From the NCBI GenBank assembly GCA_965214945.1, contig OZ244029.1:1426001-1490000 (forward strand): 64,000 bases of DNA. Direction: 5' to 3'. The notes under the pieces were generated by a model, which was given only the letters and a program-made list of their open reading frames with translations, was not told where the DNA came from and searched no databases. The translations under genes were made by a program, and so were the position numbers. Shown here piece after piece: positions 47,501-55,574 of the stretch (its first letter is position 1; every line of letters starts with the position of its first letter). The stretch is from JAAXHB01 sp965214945. Its GTDB lineage: Bacteria > Actinomycetota > Acidimicrobiia > Acidimicrobiales > Aldehydirespiratoraceae.

Positions 47501-48134
47501 TGCCGCTGCCGTCGGCGACATCTGAGACGATCTTGAGGCTGGTCCAGAGGCCTGTCGCGCGCGACAGGCAAACGGCGTGGCGGCCTAGGTCGAGCGCCTC
47601 TCCGGGAGTGCCGGGGTACAGCACCGGGATGTGCATGTCCGCCAGCGTCCCGGCCGAGGACGAGGGGATGGTGGAACTCTTGGCGGAAGGGTCGTCTCCG
47701 GCCAACGCCACGGCGCCGCCCCTGGGGTCGGTTCCGGCGAACACGGCATGGCGTATCGCGTCGCTGGCGCGGTCCACTCCGGGGCCCTTGCCATACCAGA
47801 GGGCCAGCACACCGTCGTAGCACGAGTCAGGCCTCACGCAGGCGAGCTGTGAACCCATCACCGCAGTGGCGGCATGCTCCTCATTCATCGCGGGCAGGTG
47901 CACGATCGGCAGTTCCGGCACCTGGGATCTGGCCCGTTCGACCTCGCCGTCGTAGCCGCCCAGCGGTGAGCCCGGATAGCCCGAAACGAAAGCCGCTGTG
48001 GTCAGCCCCGCCCGCCTGTCGGCGCGCAGCTGCTCCACCGGCAGCCGTGCCAGTGCCTGCAACCCGGTCATGAACACCGTTCCGGCATCGTCGGTGTAAC
48101 GGGAAGAGAGGCGGTATTCGTCGGCGATGGTCAT
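44586..48134 (-). CDS. Indolepyruvate:ferredoxin oxidoreductase, fused alpha-beta-gamma type
   Basis: 1182 aa from ATG 48134 (in-frame ATG at 48146 is almost on top of a possible AGGAG). It oxidatively decarboxylates aryl or branched 2-oxo acids to acyl-CoA, reducing ferredoxin. Order of parts: pyrimidine domain (YPGSPLGGYD, about 55-64), TPP domain (GDGTYFHSGQ with Asn in LLWNR, about 505-545), ferredoxin-like cysteines in CEGCGDC...CLEGDCPSF (about 635-690), the gamma domain with IGIGGTGVVTVSQ (about 740), and a long C-terminal helical tail. Such one-gene versions occur in aerobic bacteria. Located directly after hisF in the same direction; substrate inferred from family. Confidence 0.9.
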   Translation of the reverse strand: MTIADEYRLSSRYTDDAGTVFMTGLQALARLPVEQLRADRRAGLTTAAFVSGYPGSPLGGYDGEVERARSQVPELPIVHLPAMNEEHAATAVMGSQLACVRPDSCYDGVLALWYGKGPGVDRASDAIRHAVFAGTDPRGGAVALAGDDPSAKSSTIPSSSAGTLADMHIPVLYPGTPGEALDLGRHAVCLSRATGLWTSLKIVSDVADGSGTVHLNPDRISPLIPEFEAGAYTHLPDGMLLTPKTVETEREIYEIRRRLAVEYAALNRLNRVTVDPPDAWIGIVASGITYCELREALKRLGLVRDRDIAGAGIRLWRMHMPLPFSAIRARRFSCGLEEVFVVEEKHPNVESLVKDALYNEPRRPRVVGKHDECDQMLLPGHGGLSADDLLAPLRRRLNARVGHLLKPERPRRDLIALAQAPLGVTRTPYFCSGCPHNRSTKVPDGAVVGAGIGCHTMTLLMSADGFGDITGVTCMGQEGMQWAGMAPFVETPHIFQNLGDGTYFHSGQLAIAGAVAAGTDITYKLLWNRAVAMTGGQDPRGLRTVGDVARVVLAQGAARVMVTTEDVRRYAPGRGANLPEGVDVWPRERLQEAQETLAAVKGVTVLIHDQQCAAEARRGRKRGTVAVPRQRVLINDRICEGCGDCSDVSNCLSVQPVETPFGRKTRIDQTSCNLDYSCLEGDCPSFMTVTSPGRLRSRLRRATGRKGRGSRQAPGSPVRRPTAPADLPDAAPVVPVDDLAIRIIGIGGTGVVTVSQVLGTAAMFDGFEVRGLDQIGLSQKAGPVVSDLRLTRGRPADSNRLGSGQADVLLAFDQLVAASPSGLTRADPERTVVIGSLSPTPPGALISDPSLAVPDPGELTRRIESVTRSEHSHWADAQRVTTAVFGDSVTSNVFVVGMAVQAGAVPLTPAAVEQAIELNGVAVERNIEAFRWGRAKVSRPGAVAEAVQSAAADTPASMPPLDAEIAARVSALAAQISGADLDLAMLAGELCAYQSPRLADDFLRFVETAASADRSYGDGSNRLTEAAARGYFKLLAYKDEYEVARLMLDPAATAEARRLAAATGGRLAWKLHPPLLRSLGLKSKISFSTRWKPLFRLLAAMRVLRGTPFDVFGHTAVRRAERALRDEYRAAVEDVVQKLEADPGDSLYAAALELAELPESVRGYEHIKMAGIERARKRLSQR

Positions 48135-48213
48135 GGCCCCCACCATCTCCTAGGCACCGGCGCGGTCATCCTAGCCACCGCCGTGCGCTCGGCGATTGGG
48201 CGGTCCACACCGG

Positions 48214-48984
48214 TCACTGGGAAGGGCGTACCGTGATCCCCGCATCGGACAGGGCCGCCTTGGCCTCTGAGACGGTGTACTCCCCGTAGTGGAAGATGCT
48301 CGCGGCGAGCACCGCATCGGCGCCGCCTCGGGCGACGCCGTCGACGAGGTGCCTCAACACGCCCACGCCTCCGCTGGCGATGATCGGTATGCGAGTAGCC
48401 GCGGCAACTTTCGACGTGAGGTTGAGGTCGAAGCCCTCTTTGGTGCCGTCACGGTCCATCGAGGTGAGCAGAATCTCTCCTGCACCTAAACGCTCCGCCT
48501 CTGCGGCCCAGGCCACAGCGTCGATGCCTGTGCGGGTGCGCCCGCCGTGGGTAAACACCTCATACCCGCTGGGGGCCTCGTCGCAGGAGCGCGCGTCGAT
48601 GGCTACCACGCAGCACTGCGCACCGAATTCTCTGCTGATCTCAGCCACGAGTTCGGGCCGACGCACCGCCGCTGTGTTGGCACTGACCTTGTCGGCGCCG
48701 GCGCGCAGCAGCTGACGGGCGTCTTCCACCGTGCGGATGCCTCCACCGATAGTGAAGGGTATGAACACCTCTTCCGCCACAGCCCGTGCCATGGCGACCG
48801 TCGTGTTGCGCTGATCCGACGAGGCGGTGATGTCCAAGAACACGAGCTCGTCGGCACCCTGCTCGTCGTAGCGGGCGGCGAGCTCGACGGGGTCACCGGC
48901 GTCGCGGATGCCCACGAAATTTACGCCCTTGACGACACGGCCTGCGTCGACGTCCAGACAGGGGATCACCCTCACTGCTCGCAC
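48214..48984 (-). CDS. hisF: Imidazole glycerol phosphate synthase, cyclase subunit
   Basis: 256 aa TIM barrel. RVIPCLDVDAGRVVKGVNF holds the catalytic Asp and Lys; GGGIRTVEDARQLLRAGADKVSANTAA binds phosphate; LTSMDRDGTKEGFDL and ASGGVG complete the site. Works with HisH, which supplies ammonia, to make IGP and AICAR. GTG start, 2 bp after the hisA stop; last gene of the his block before IOR (about 80 bp). Confidence 0.97.
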   Translation of the reverse strand: MRAVRVIPCLDVDAGRVVKGVNFVGIRDAGDPVELAARYDEQGADELVFLDITASSDQRNTTVAMARAVAEEVFIPFTIGGGIRTVEDARQLLRAGADKVSANTAAVRRPELVAEISREFGAQCCVVAIDARSCDEAPSGYEVFTHGGRTRTGIDAVAWAAEAERLGAGEILLTSMDRDGTKEGFDLNLTSKVAAATRIPIIASGGVGVLRHLVDGVARGGADAVLAASIFHYGEYTVSEAKAALSDAGITVRPSQ

Positions 48985-48986
48985 GC

Positions 48987-49754
48987 TCAGCTCCGCGCTC
49001 CCGAGCCCGCCAGGTCGGGCTCAGACAGAGCCGCCACGGCATCGGCGACGCTGAAGCGCCGCTCATAGAGGGCCTTGCCGACGATCACCCCGTCGAGACG
49101 GGCGACACCGTCAGCGCTGCGCAAGGCGGCTAGTGCTCTCAGATCGTCGAGGCTCGACACCCCGCCCGAAGCGATCACGCCTGCCGCGACGCCCGCGGTG
49201 TCGAGAATCTCGCTGAGGCCGCCAACGTCAGGGCCTTCGAGCATGCCGTCGCGGGCGATATCGGTCACCACGAACGCGTCGACGCCGCAGTCCGCGAACG
49301 CGGTGGCTACATCTGTGACGGTTCGGCCAGTGCCTTTGAGCCACCCCTCGACAGCGACCTCGCCGGCTCGCGCATCCAGGCCGACCGCCACCCGGCGGCG
49401 GCGTGCCAGCGAGCGCACGAGATTCGGGTCTCTGAGAGCGGCTGTTCCTAGCACCAGCCGGCTTACGCCGGCCGCGAATAAGGCCTCTGCCGTATCCTCT
49501 GTGCGGATCCCTCCCCCGGCCTGTACCGGCACGTCCACAGCGGTGACTATCGCGGCCAAAGCAGCAGCATTGTCGGGCCGGCCCGAGCGGGCGCCATCGA
49601 GATCGACCACGTGAATCCAGTGAGCTCCGCCCGCCTCGAACTCGCAGGCCACCGCCACAGGATCTTCGCGGTAAACGGTCTTGGCGCCGTAGTCGCCTTG
49701 GCGCAACCGGACGCAGCGTCCTCCCAGGATGTCGACCGCGCAGAACAGCTTCAC
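48987..49754 (-). CDS. hisA: ProFAR isomerase
   Basis: 255 aa from GTG 49754 (the longer frame to 49895 overlaps hisH). FCAVDILGGRCVRLRQGDYG starts the barrel with the first catalytic Asp; VQAGGGIRTEDTAEALFAAGVSRLVLGTAAL and FVVTDIARDGMLEGPDVGGL contain the phosphate site and second Asp. Converts ProFAR to PRFAR. In many actinobacteria this protein (PriA) also does the TrpF reaction, but a separate trpF exists here, so a single activity is likely. 7 bp after hisH. Confidence 0.94.
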   Translation of the reverse strand: MKLFCAVDILGGRCVRLRQGDYGAKTVYREDPVAVACEFEAGGAHWIHVVDLDGARSGRPDNAAALAAIVTAVDVPVQAGGGIRTEDTAEALFAAGVSRLVLGTAALRDPNLVRSLARRRRVAVGLDARAGEVAVEGWLKGTGRTVTDVATAFADCGVDAFVVTDIARDGMLEGPDVGGLSEILDTAGVAAGVIASGGVSSLDDLRALAALRSADGVARLDGVIVGKALYERRFSVADAVAALSEPDLAGSGARS

Positions 49755-49761
49755 AGCAGTC

Positions 49762-50421
49762 TCACACTTGCGCCGCACTGCCGGCGAGGCCGCTGTGGGC
49801 GGCTGACGCGGACGCGAAGTTGGCCAGGATGCGCAGCCCGGTCGCGGACGACTTCTCCGGGTGGAACTGAGCAGCCCAGACGTTGTCCCGGGCAACCGCC
49901 GCGACGACCGGGCCGCCGTAGTCGCAGTCGGCTATCACGTCGTCGCTGTCCTCGGGTGCCAGCGAGTGGACGAAGTAGACCCACGGGCTGTCACCCAGGC
50001 CCTGGAGCATGGGATGGTCACGGCGTCTGCGCAGCAGGTTCCACTGCATCTGAGGCCGCTTCACCTTGTCGTTCAGCCAGCGCACCCGCCGGTCGAATAC
50101 GCCCAGACCGGACACGCCGGGCGCCTCTTCGGAACCCGCGAACAGCATCTGCATCCCTATGCAAATGCCCATGAAGGGCCGTTGAGACTCCACGGCGGCG
50201 AGCACCGCTTCGTCGAGACCTCTGCGGCGTAGTGCGGCCATGCACGGAGCGAAGGCACCGACGCCCGGAAGCACCACCCCGTCGGCGTCTTCGATGAGTC
50301 GGCGGTCGGCGGTCAGTCGGGCGTCGGCGCCGATGTGGCTGAAGCCCTTGTGAGCCGAGTGGAGGTTGCCGATGCCGTAATCAACGATCGCGATCAGCGG
50401 CGGCATGTCAAACGCCGTCAC
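49762..50421 (-). CDS. hisH: Imidazole glycerol phosphate synthase, glutamine amidotransferase subunit
   Basis: 219 aa class I amidotransferase. Nucleophile C87 in GICIGMQMLF; the His-Glu of the triad in AAQFHPEKSS; IVDYGIGNLHS at the N-terminus. Supplies ammonia to HisF. GTG start; MPPLIAIVDYG at 50406 is an alternative start. 10 bp after hisB. The C-terminal NFASASAAHSGLAGSAAQV extends slightly past the usual end. Confidence 0.96.
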   Translation of the reverse strand: MTAFDMPPLIAIVDYGIGNLHSAHKGFSHIGADARLTADRRLIEDADGVVLPGVGAFAPCMAALRRRGLDEAVLAAVESQRPFMGICIGMQMLFAGSEEAPGVSGLGVFDRRVRWLNDKVKRPQMQWNLLRRRRDHPMLQGLGDSPWVYFVHSLAPEDSDDVIADCDYGGPVVAAVARDNVWAAQFHPEKSSATGLRILANFASASAAHSGLAGSAAQV

Positions 50422-50431
50422 GGAGTGACAC

Positions 50432-51022
50432 CTACAACGTGCCCTTCGTGGAAGGCAGCACTGTTCCCTCCACTTGGACCGCGTCTCGCAAAGCCCGGGC
50501 GATGCCTTTGAACGTCGCCTCGACGATGTGATGGGTATTGCGGCCCCGATGCATCACCACGTGAAGCGTGACAGCCGCCGCTACGGCGAAGGCTCGCAGG
50601 AACTCCTCAGCGAGCTGAGGATCGAACGGCGGGCGGCCGAGGATTTTCTCGCCGGGGAAGTCCACGTCATAATACAGGTAGGGCCTGCCCGACAGGTCGA
50701 GTACGACCTCAACGGCGGCTTCGTCGAGGGGCACAGTGACGCTCGCGAAACGCCGAACGCCCGCCTTGTCGCCCAGAGCAGACTTGAATGCCCGCCCCAG
50801 CACGATTCCCGTATCCTCCACGGTGTGATGGCTGTCCACCTCGAGATCGCCCACCGCGCGCACTGTAAGGTCGAAGCCTCCGTGGCGGCCGAGCTGCTCG
50901 AGCATGTGATCGAAGAACGGCAGCCCGGTTGACACGTCTGCGGTACCGCTGCCGTTCAAGTCGATGCTCAGCTCGATGCTCGTCTCCTTGGTGTTGCGCG
51001 ACAGCGCAGCGGTTCGGCTCAT
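50432..51022 (-). CDS. hisB: Imidazoleglycerol-phosphate dehydratase
   Basis: 196 aa, monofunctional. The two metal-binding repeats are clear: FFDHMLEQLGRHGGFDL with DSHHTVEDTGI, and later FLRAFAVAAAVTLHVVMHRGRNTHHIVEATFK. Dehydrates IGP to imidazole acetol phosphate using Mn. A strong GAGGAGG precedes the ATG. Between hisC (19 bp) and hisH (10 bp). Confidence 0.97.
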   Translation of the reverse strand: MSRTAALSRNTKETSIELSIDLNGSGTADVSTGLPFFDHMLEQLGRHGGFDLTVRAVGDLEVDSHHTVEDTGIVLGRAFKSALGDKAGVRRFASVTVPLDEAAVEVVLDLSGRPYLYYDVDFPGEKILGRPPFDPQLAEEFLRAFAVAAAVTLHVVMHRGRNTHHIVEATFKGIARALRDAVQVEGTVLPSTKGTL

Positions 51023-51041
51023 GAGCGTCCTCCTCGGGATG

Positions 51042-52169
51042 TCACTTGAGTATGGCGGAGAGCGCGCTCAGGAATCGGTCGTTCTCTGCGGGCGTACCGA
51101 CGGTCACGCGCAGACAGCCTCGCAGCCGGGGCCATGACGAGCAGTCGCGCACCAGCACCGAGCGCTCCACGAGCCGCTGCCAGACTTCGGCTCCGGAGAA
51201 CCGCTTTGGACGGAACAGCACGAAGTTGGCGCCAGAGGGCCATACCTGTGCGGGCAGCTTGCCTAGGCCGGCCGTGAGCCGGGCCCGCTCTGCGACCGTG
51301 GCCTCGACGACTGCTGCCATGGCATCAGAATGGTCGAGGGCTGCAATGCCAGCAGCCTGCTTCACCGAGTCGAGGTGGTAAGGCAAGACCACTTTGAACA
51401 ACTGGTCGACCACCCAGCTGGGCGCCACCAAGTAGCCGAGGCGGAGCGCCGCCATCGCCCAGGCTTTCGAGTACGTGCGTGTCACTGCCAGCGGGCAGTC
51501 GGGATCCGAAGCGAGAAACTCCAGTGCGCCACAGCGCGCGAATTCGCCGTAGGCCTCGTCGACACACAGCAGTCCCCCCGCCGCCCGGACCGCGTCCAGC
51601 ACCTCTGCCACCGTCTCGGGTCCGGTGAGGACGCCGGTGGGGTTGTCCGGCGAGCATAGGAAGGTCACGGACGGTTTGGAGGTGGCGATCACCTCCGTTG
51701 CGGCACTCGCCTCCAAGGCGAAGTCGGCGCCGCGCTCACCCTGGCGCAGCGCGGCGCCGGTGACTCGGGTCAGGTGGCCGTGCATGGAATAAGTGGGCTC
51801 GAAGGTCACGACGGTGCGGCCCGGCCCGCCGTAGGCCAGCAGCAGGCTCTGAAGCACCTCGTTGGTGCCGTTGGCGACGAAGACGCACTCCGGGCCCACA
51901 CCGTGGCGGGCCGCGATCCGCTGGCGCAGCTCCGTCGCCCGGCGGTCGGGGTAGCGGTTCCACTGCACCGACAGCACAGCCTGCGCGACGGCCCGGGTGA
52001 ACTCGGCCGGCGGAGAATAGGGGCTCTCGTTGGTGTTGAGGCGCACCTCCACATCGAGCTGCGGAGAGTGGTAGCCGGCCATCATGGCGATACTGTCGCG
52101 GGCCTGCACTAGCGGCTGCCCATGCGCTCCGCTCGCGGTTACCGCAGACCGTGCGGTGTTGGCGGTCAT
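51042..52169 (-). CDS. hisC: Histidinol-phosphate aminotransferase
   Basis: 375 aa fold-type I PLP enzyme. RLNTNESPY, FVANGTNEVLQSLLLAYGGPG, CSPDNPTGVL, CVDEAYGEF and the PLP lysine in TRTYSKAWAMAALRLGY are all present. Transfers the amino group of glutamate to imidazole acetol phosphate. The ATG overlaps the hisD stop as ATGA (52166-52169). Broader aromatic aminotransferase activity is possible for the family, but operon position supports HisC. Confidence 0.95.
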   Translation of the reverse strand: MTANTARSAVTASGAHGQPLVQARDSIAMMAGYHSPQLDVEVRLNTNESPYSPPAEFTRAVAQAVLSVQWNRYPDRRATELRQRIAARHGVGPECVFVANGTNEVLQSLLLAYGGPGRTVVTFEPTYSMHGHLTRVTGAALRQGERGADFALEASAATEVIATSKPSVTFLCSPDNPTGVLTGPETVAEVLDAVRAAGGLLCVDEAYGEFARCGALEFLASDPDCPLAVTRTYSKAWAMAALRLGYLVAPSWVVDQLFKVVLPYHLDSVKQAAGIAALDHSDAMAAVVEATVAERARLTAGLGKLPAQVWPSGANFVLFRPKRFSGAEVWQRLVERSVLVRDCSSWPRLRGCLRVTVGTPAENDRFLSALSAILK

Positions 52170-53506
52170 TGCGCCTGATCAGACTTCAAGTCCGAAGCCG
52201 ATCTCGTCTCGTCGGAGCGTCCCGACTCCTCCAGTCGGAGACGCACTGAGTCGGCATGAGCCGTCAGCCCTTCAGCGGTGGCCAGGGCGATCACATGCGG
52301 GGCCAGGCGTTCGAAGCCGGTCTGGTCGGCGCGTACGACATGCGTGCTCTTGATGAAGTCGCGCACACTCAAAGCGCTGGCGAAGCGGGCTGTTCCGTTG
52401 GTGGGCAACACATGATTCGACCCAGCCGCGTAGTCACCCAGCGAGGCCGGCGCCCAAGGGCCGCAGAACACTGCACCCGCGTTGCGCACCTCTGGCAACA
52501 AAGCGTCGGGATCGGCGACCATGAGCTCCAGATGCTCAGGCGCGACTTCGTTAACCACTTCCACAGCCTGCTCAGGCGAGGAGCACAGCACGCTGTGGCC
52601 GCAGGAGCGCAGCGTCGAGGCGATCTCGCGGCGGCGGTCGGCGGCGGCAGCGAGCCGGGCCACCTCGGCCTCCACAGCCTCGGCGGTGGCCTCGTCCCAT
52701 GTGACCAGCCAGGCCAGACCGTCGGGGCCGTGTTCTGCCTGGAGGACCACGTCGGCAGCGGCGAAGACCGCATCGGCGCTGCCATCGGCCATCACCACCG
52801 TCTCTGAAGGCCCCGCGAAGGCGGATGGCACACCGACGATCCCGGCCACCTCCCGCTGTGCGAGAGCCACCCATGCGCTGCCGGGGCCGACGATTACGTC
52901 CGCAGCCCGAACCGACTCCGTACCGTAGGCGAGCGCGGCGACTGCCTGGGCTCCGCCAACGGGGTGCACCTCGCTCACACCGGCCGCGGCGGCCGCGGCC
53001 AACGTCACATCGGGGACGTGCCCGTCGACGCCGGGCGGCACGGTCAGGGCGATCTCTGCCACCCCGGCCACCCGGGCCGGCACGGACGTCATGATCACCG
53101 TGGAGGGGTAGACGGCACCGCCACCGGGCACGTAGCAACCGGCCCGGGCCACCGGACGGTGCCGTTCTTCCAGCACCACTCCACGGTCGGCGTAGCGGGT
53201 GTTGGTCGGCAGCTGGCGGCGATGGTAGGCCTCTACGTTGGCGACGGTCGCCTCCAGTGCGGCGGTCACCTCGGCCGGTGTGCGGTCCGCAGCGGCGGCG
53301 ATCTCATCCCGGCTCACCGTCAGGCGGTCGAGTTCCACCCCGTCGAAGCGCTTGGTGAACTCGAGCAGGGCCTCATCGCCGCGTTCTCGGACTTCGGCGA
53401 TGATGGCGCGGACGGCCTCCACGGGGCCTTCGGTCACCGGGCGGGGCCGGGGCAAACGCTCGCCGACCGGACCGACGAAGCCGCGAAGGTCGATGCGGCT
53501 GAGCAT
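52166..53506 (-). CDS. hisD: Histidinol dehydrogenase
   Basis: 446 aa. Zn-dependent double oxidation of histidinol to histidine with NAD. Visible: ARAGCYVPGGGAVYPSTVIMTSVPARVAGV, GGAQAVAALAYGTESVRAADVIVGPGSAWVALAQREV, SETVVMAD and the zinc-ligand region SLGDYAAGSNHVLPT. First gene of the his block, 72 bp after the reconstructed nth end. A normal N-terminus and a usual length. Confidence 0.97.
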   Translation of the reverse strand: MLSRIDLRGFVGPVGERLPRPRPVTEGPVEAVRAIIAEVRERGDEALLEFTKRFDGVELDRLTVSRDEIAAAADRTPAEVTAALEATVANVEAYHRRQLPTNTRYADRGVVLEERHRPVARAGCYVPGGGAVYPSTVIMTSVPARVAGVAEIALTVPPGVDGHVPDVTLAAAAAAGVSEVHPVGGAQAVAALAYGTESVRAADVIVGPGSAWVALAQREVAGIVGVPSAFAGPSETVVMADGSADAVFAAADVVLQAEHGPDGLAWLVTWDEATAEAVEAEVARLAAAADRRREIASTLRSCGHSVLCSSPEQAVEVVNEVAPEHLELMVADPDALLPEVRNAGAVFCGPWAPASLGDYAAGSNHVLPTNGTARFASALSVRDFIKSTHVVRADQTGFERLAPHVIALATAEGLTAHADSVRLRLEESGRSDETRSASDLKSDQAQ

Positions 53507-53578
53507 TCCCTGAAACTACCGGAGCACCGGTGGGGTACGGCCTGGCATCAGCAGAGCAAACGGAACCCGCGGCGTCGG

Positions 53579-54219
53579 CTAGACGGTGCTAGACGGGCAG
53601 AAATCGTTGAGCACGCAGTCGTCGCAGCGAGGCCGGCGAGCGATGCACACGCGTCGGCCGTGAAGGATCATCCGCAGGCTGAAGTCCCCCGCTCAGAAGC
53701 CCGGATCATAGGGTTGAGTTTTTTTTCTATCTTCACCGGATCGGTGGAGTCCGTCAATGCAAGCAGGTTGGAAAGGCGCGTCACGTGCGTGTCCACCGGC
53801 AGTCCCGGTAGCCCTAAGGCCACGCTGCGCACCACGTTGGCGGTCTTGCGGCCCACGCCCGGCAGGCGCACCAAGTCGGCCATGGCGGCGGGCACCTCCC
53901 CGCCGTAGTCCTCCACCAGCATTCGGGCCATTCCCACCAGATGCTTGGACTTGTTGCGGAACAGCCCGATGGTGCTCACGTAAGGCTGCACCTGCTCGGG
54001 CTCTGCCTCGGCCAGCGTCTCGGCGTCCGGGAAGCGGGCGAACAGCGCCGGCGTGGCTTTGTTGACACCGACATCGGTGGCTTGCGCTGCCAGGATGGTG
54101 GCTGTGAGCAGCTCGAAAGGGCTCCGGAAGCTGAGTTCGCAGACCGCCTCGGGGTATTCCTCTGCGAGGCGACGGTGGGTCTCGCGGGCTCTCCCACGCG
54201 GCGAACGAGGTCGACCCAC
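53579..54219 (-). pseudogene. nth: Endonuclease III, frameshifted near the 3' end
   Basis: As read, translation stops at 53668 after 183 aa, losing the Fe-S cluster. Adding one C to the run of five at 53686-53690 (plus strand) restores 213 aa, the usual Nth length, ending at 53579 with C-x6-C-x2-C-x5-C (CIARRPRCDDCVLNDFC). The rest is intact: ATILAAQATDVGVNKATPALF, the HhH LPGVGRKTANVV with the catalytic Lys, and LPVDTHVTRLSNLL with the catalytic Asp. The enzyme removes oxidised pyrimidines from DNA. The break sits in a homopolymer, so a sequencing error is as likely as a real mutation. Divergent from mshD by about 27 bp. Confidence 0.85.
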
Positions 54220-54246
54220 GGGCTCAGGCTAGCCGGTAGTCTCGCG

Positions 54247-55050
54247 GTGTTGCGTTATCAGCTGACACTTCCCGACCACGAGGTAGTCGCCGCCGCGAAC
54301 GCAGCACAAGCCGACACCGGGCGACAGGCTGCGGAGATCGTCGTTCCTGAGACCCGAGCAGCGGGCGAGCTGTCGGACATGCTCACATCAGCCCTCGACC
54401 GGCTCCGTCGCGGCCCGGCGCCCGACGGCCAACACACGGGCGGCCTCACCGGGACCGGCAGGCCTCAGTCAGGCGCTAGCGGCACTGCGCGTCTGTGGAT
54501 CCGCGAAGTCGCCGACGGCGATGACGAAGTAGCCCTGGCACACGGCTTCAGGCCCTACCGCGACCTTTGGCAGCTCCGCTGCCGGCTGCCGCCGAACCAA
54601 CCGTCGAACTTGCCCACACGGGCCTTCCGGGAGTCTGATATCGACGAGTTCGTCGCCGTGAACAACCGCTCATTCCATTGGCACCCGGAGCAGTCGGGGC
54701 TCACAGCCGATGCCGTGCACGAGCAGATGGCCGAGACGTGGTTCAACGCGGACGGGTTTCGCCTTCATCATCGCGAAGGCCGCCTCGCGGGCTTCTGCTG
54801 GACGAAGATACACCGTGATGAGACGCCGCCTCTGGGCGAGATCTATGTGATCGCTATCGACCCGGATTTTGCGGGTCGGGGTCTCGGCGGCCCCATGACA
54901 CTCTCTGGACTGGAATGGCTAGCCGACCGGGGTCTGCGCACGGGCATGCTTTATGTGGAGTCCGACAACCACCCCGCCAACGCGGTTTACCGCAGGATCG
55001 GCTTCCAGCATCATCACACCGACCGCGCCTACCGACTCGAGTTGCCCTAG
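54247..55050 (+). CDS. mshD: Mycothiol synthase
   Basis: 267 aa from GTG 54247 (TTG 54250 also possible); the frame runs further 5' over nth but is not coding there. The C-terminal GNAT domain has GRLAGFCWTKIH, LGEIYVIAIDPDFAGRGLGGPMTLSGLEWLADRGL (acetyl-CoA loop) and LYVESDNHPANAVYRRIGFQHHHTDRAY, very close to MshD. The N-terminal half is a degenerate second GNAT domain, shorter than in M. tuberculosis MshD (about 315 aa). It acetylates the cysteine of Cys-GlcN-Ins in mycothiol synthesis. Supports an actinobacterial host. Confidence 0.9.
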   Translation: MLRYQLTLPDHEVVAAANAAQADTGRQAAEIVVPETRAAGELSDMLTSALDRLRRGPAPDGQHTGGLTGTGRPQSGASGTARLWIREVADGDDEVALAHGFRPYRDLWQLRCRLPPNQPSNLPTRAFRESDIDEFVAVNNRSFHWHPEQSGLTADAVHEQMAETWFNADGFRLHHREGRLAGFCWTKIHRDETPPLGEIYVIAIDPDFAGRGLGGPMTLSGLEWLADRGLRTGMLYVESDNHPANAVYRRIGFQHHHTDRAYRLELP

Positions 55051-55127
55051 GACTGGTCTTTGCTGTGATCCCGCGCGCGGGCGACGACCGCGTGCGGTAG
55101 GCGGTTCTGAGCGCCCATACTGAAGTG

Positions 55128-55544
55128 ATGCCGCTTTCTGCCTCCACCAGCGTCTGGTTCAACGCGAACCTGCCGCAGACGCTGTTCTTGGCTCAGATGC
55201 TCATGTACCTGCAGGGTGGTCTTCACGTACTGTTCGGCTTGTTCTTGGGCAGCGGTGTCTCGGGTCTGTTCGGTGCGGCGCTGTGGTATGTGGGCTACTG
55301 GCTGCTGGAAGGCCCGGGCAAGCTGGTAGCGGCCTTCGGCATCGCCAACCTCCGCCGGTGGGGCTTTTGGCTAGGCGTGGCAGCGGGCACCGCTCCTCTG
55401 GTGGTGAGGGTGGTGGCCGCAATCCTCGTGCTGCGCCTGGGGCCACTGACGCTGTACCCCATCGGCTTGATGTTCGACATCGCGCTTCTGGCGCTGCTGC
55501 TGCACACCCAGAGCCGCAGACACGTGCGCCACTGGCCTCGCTGA
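55128..55544 (+). CDS. Small integral membrane protein
   Basis: 138 aa from ATG 55128 (GTG 55125 directly before it). Four hydrophobic helices (about 18-33, 36-60, 75-98, 105-122) and a basic C-terminus QSRRHVRHWPR; this suggests a cytoplasmic tail. No family recognised, no catalytic motif. On the same strand between mshD and menG. Codon use resembles the neighbours, so it is probably a true gene. Confidence 0.65.
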   Translation: MPLSASTSVWFNANLPQTLFLAQMLMYLQGGLHVLFGLFLGSGVSGLFGAALWYVGYWLLEGPGKLVAAFGIANLRRWGFWLGVAAGTAPLVVRVVAAILVLRLGPLTLYPIGLMFDIALLALLLHTQSRRHVRHWPR

Positions 55545-55574
55545 GCGATCGCTGCGGCTGCTCCGACGACCCAG

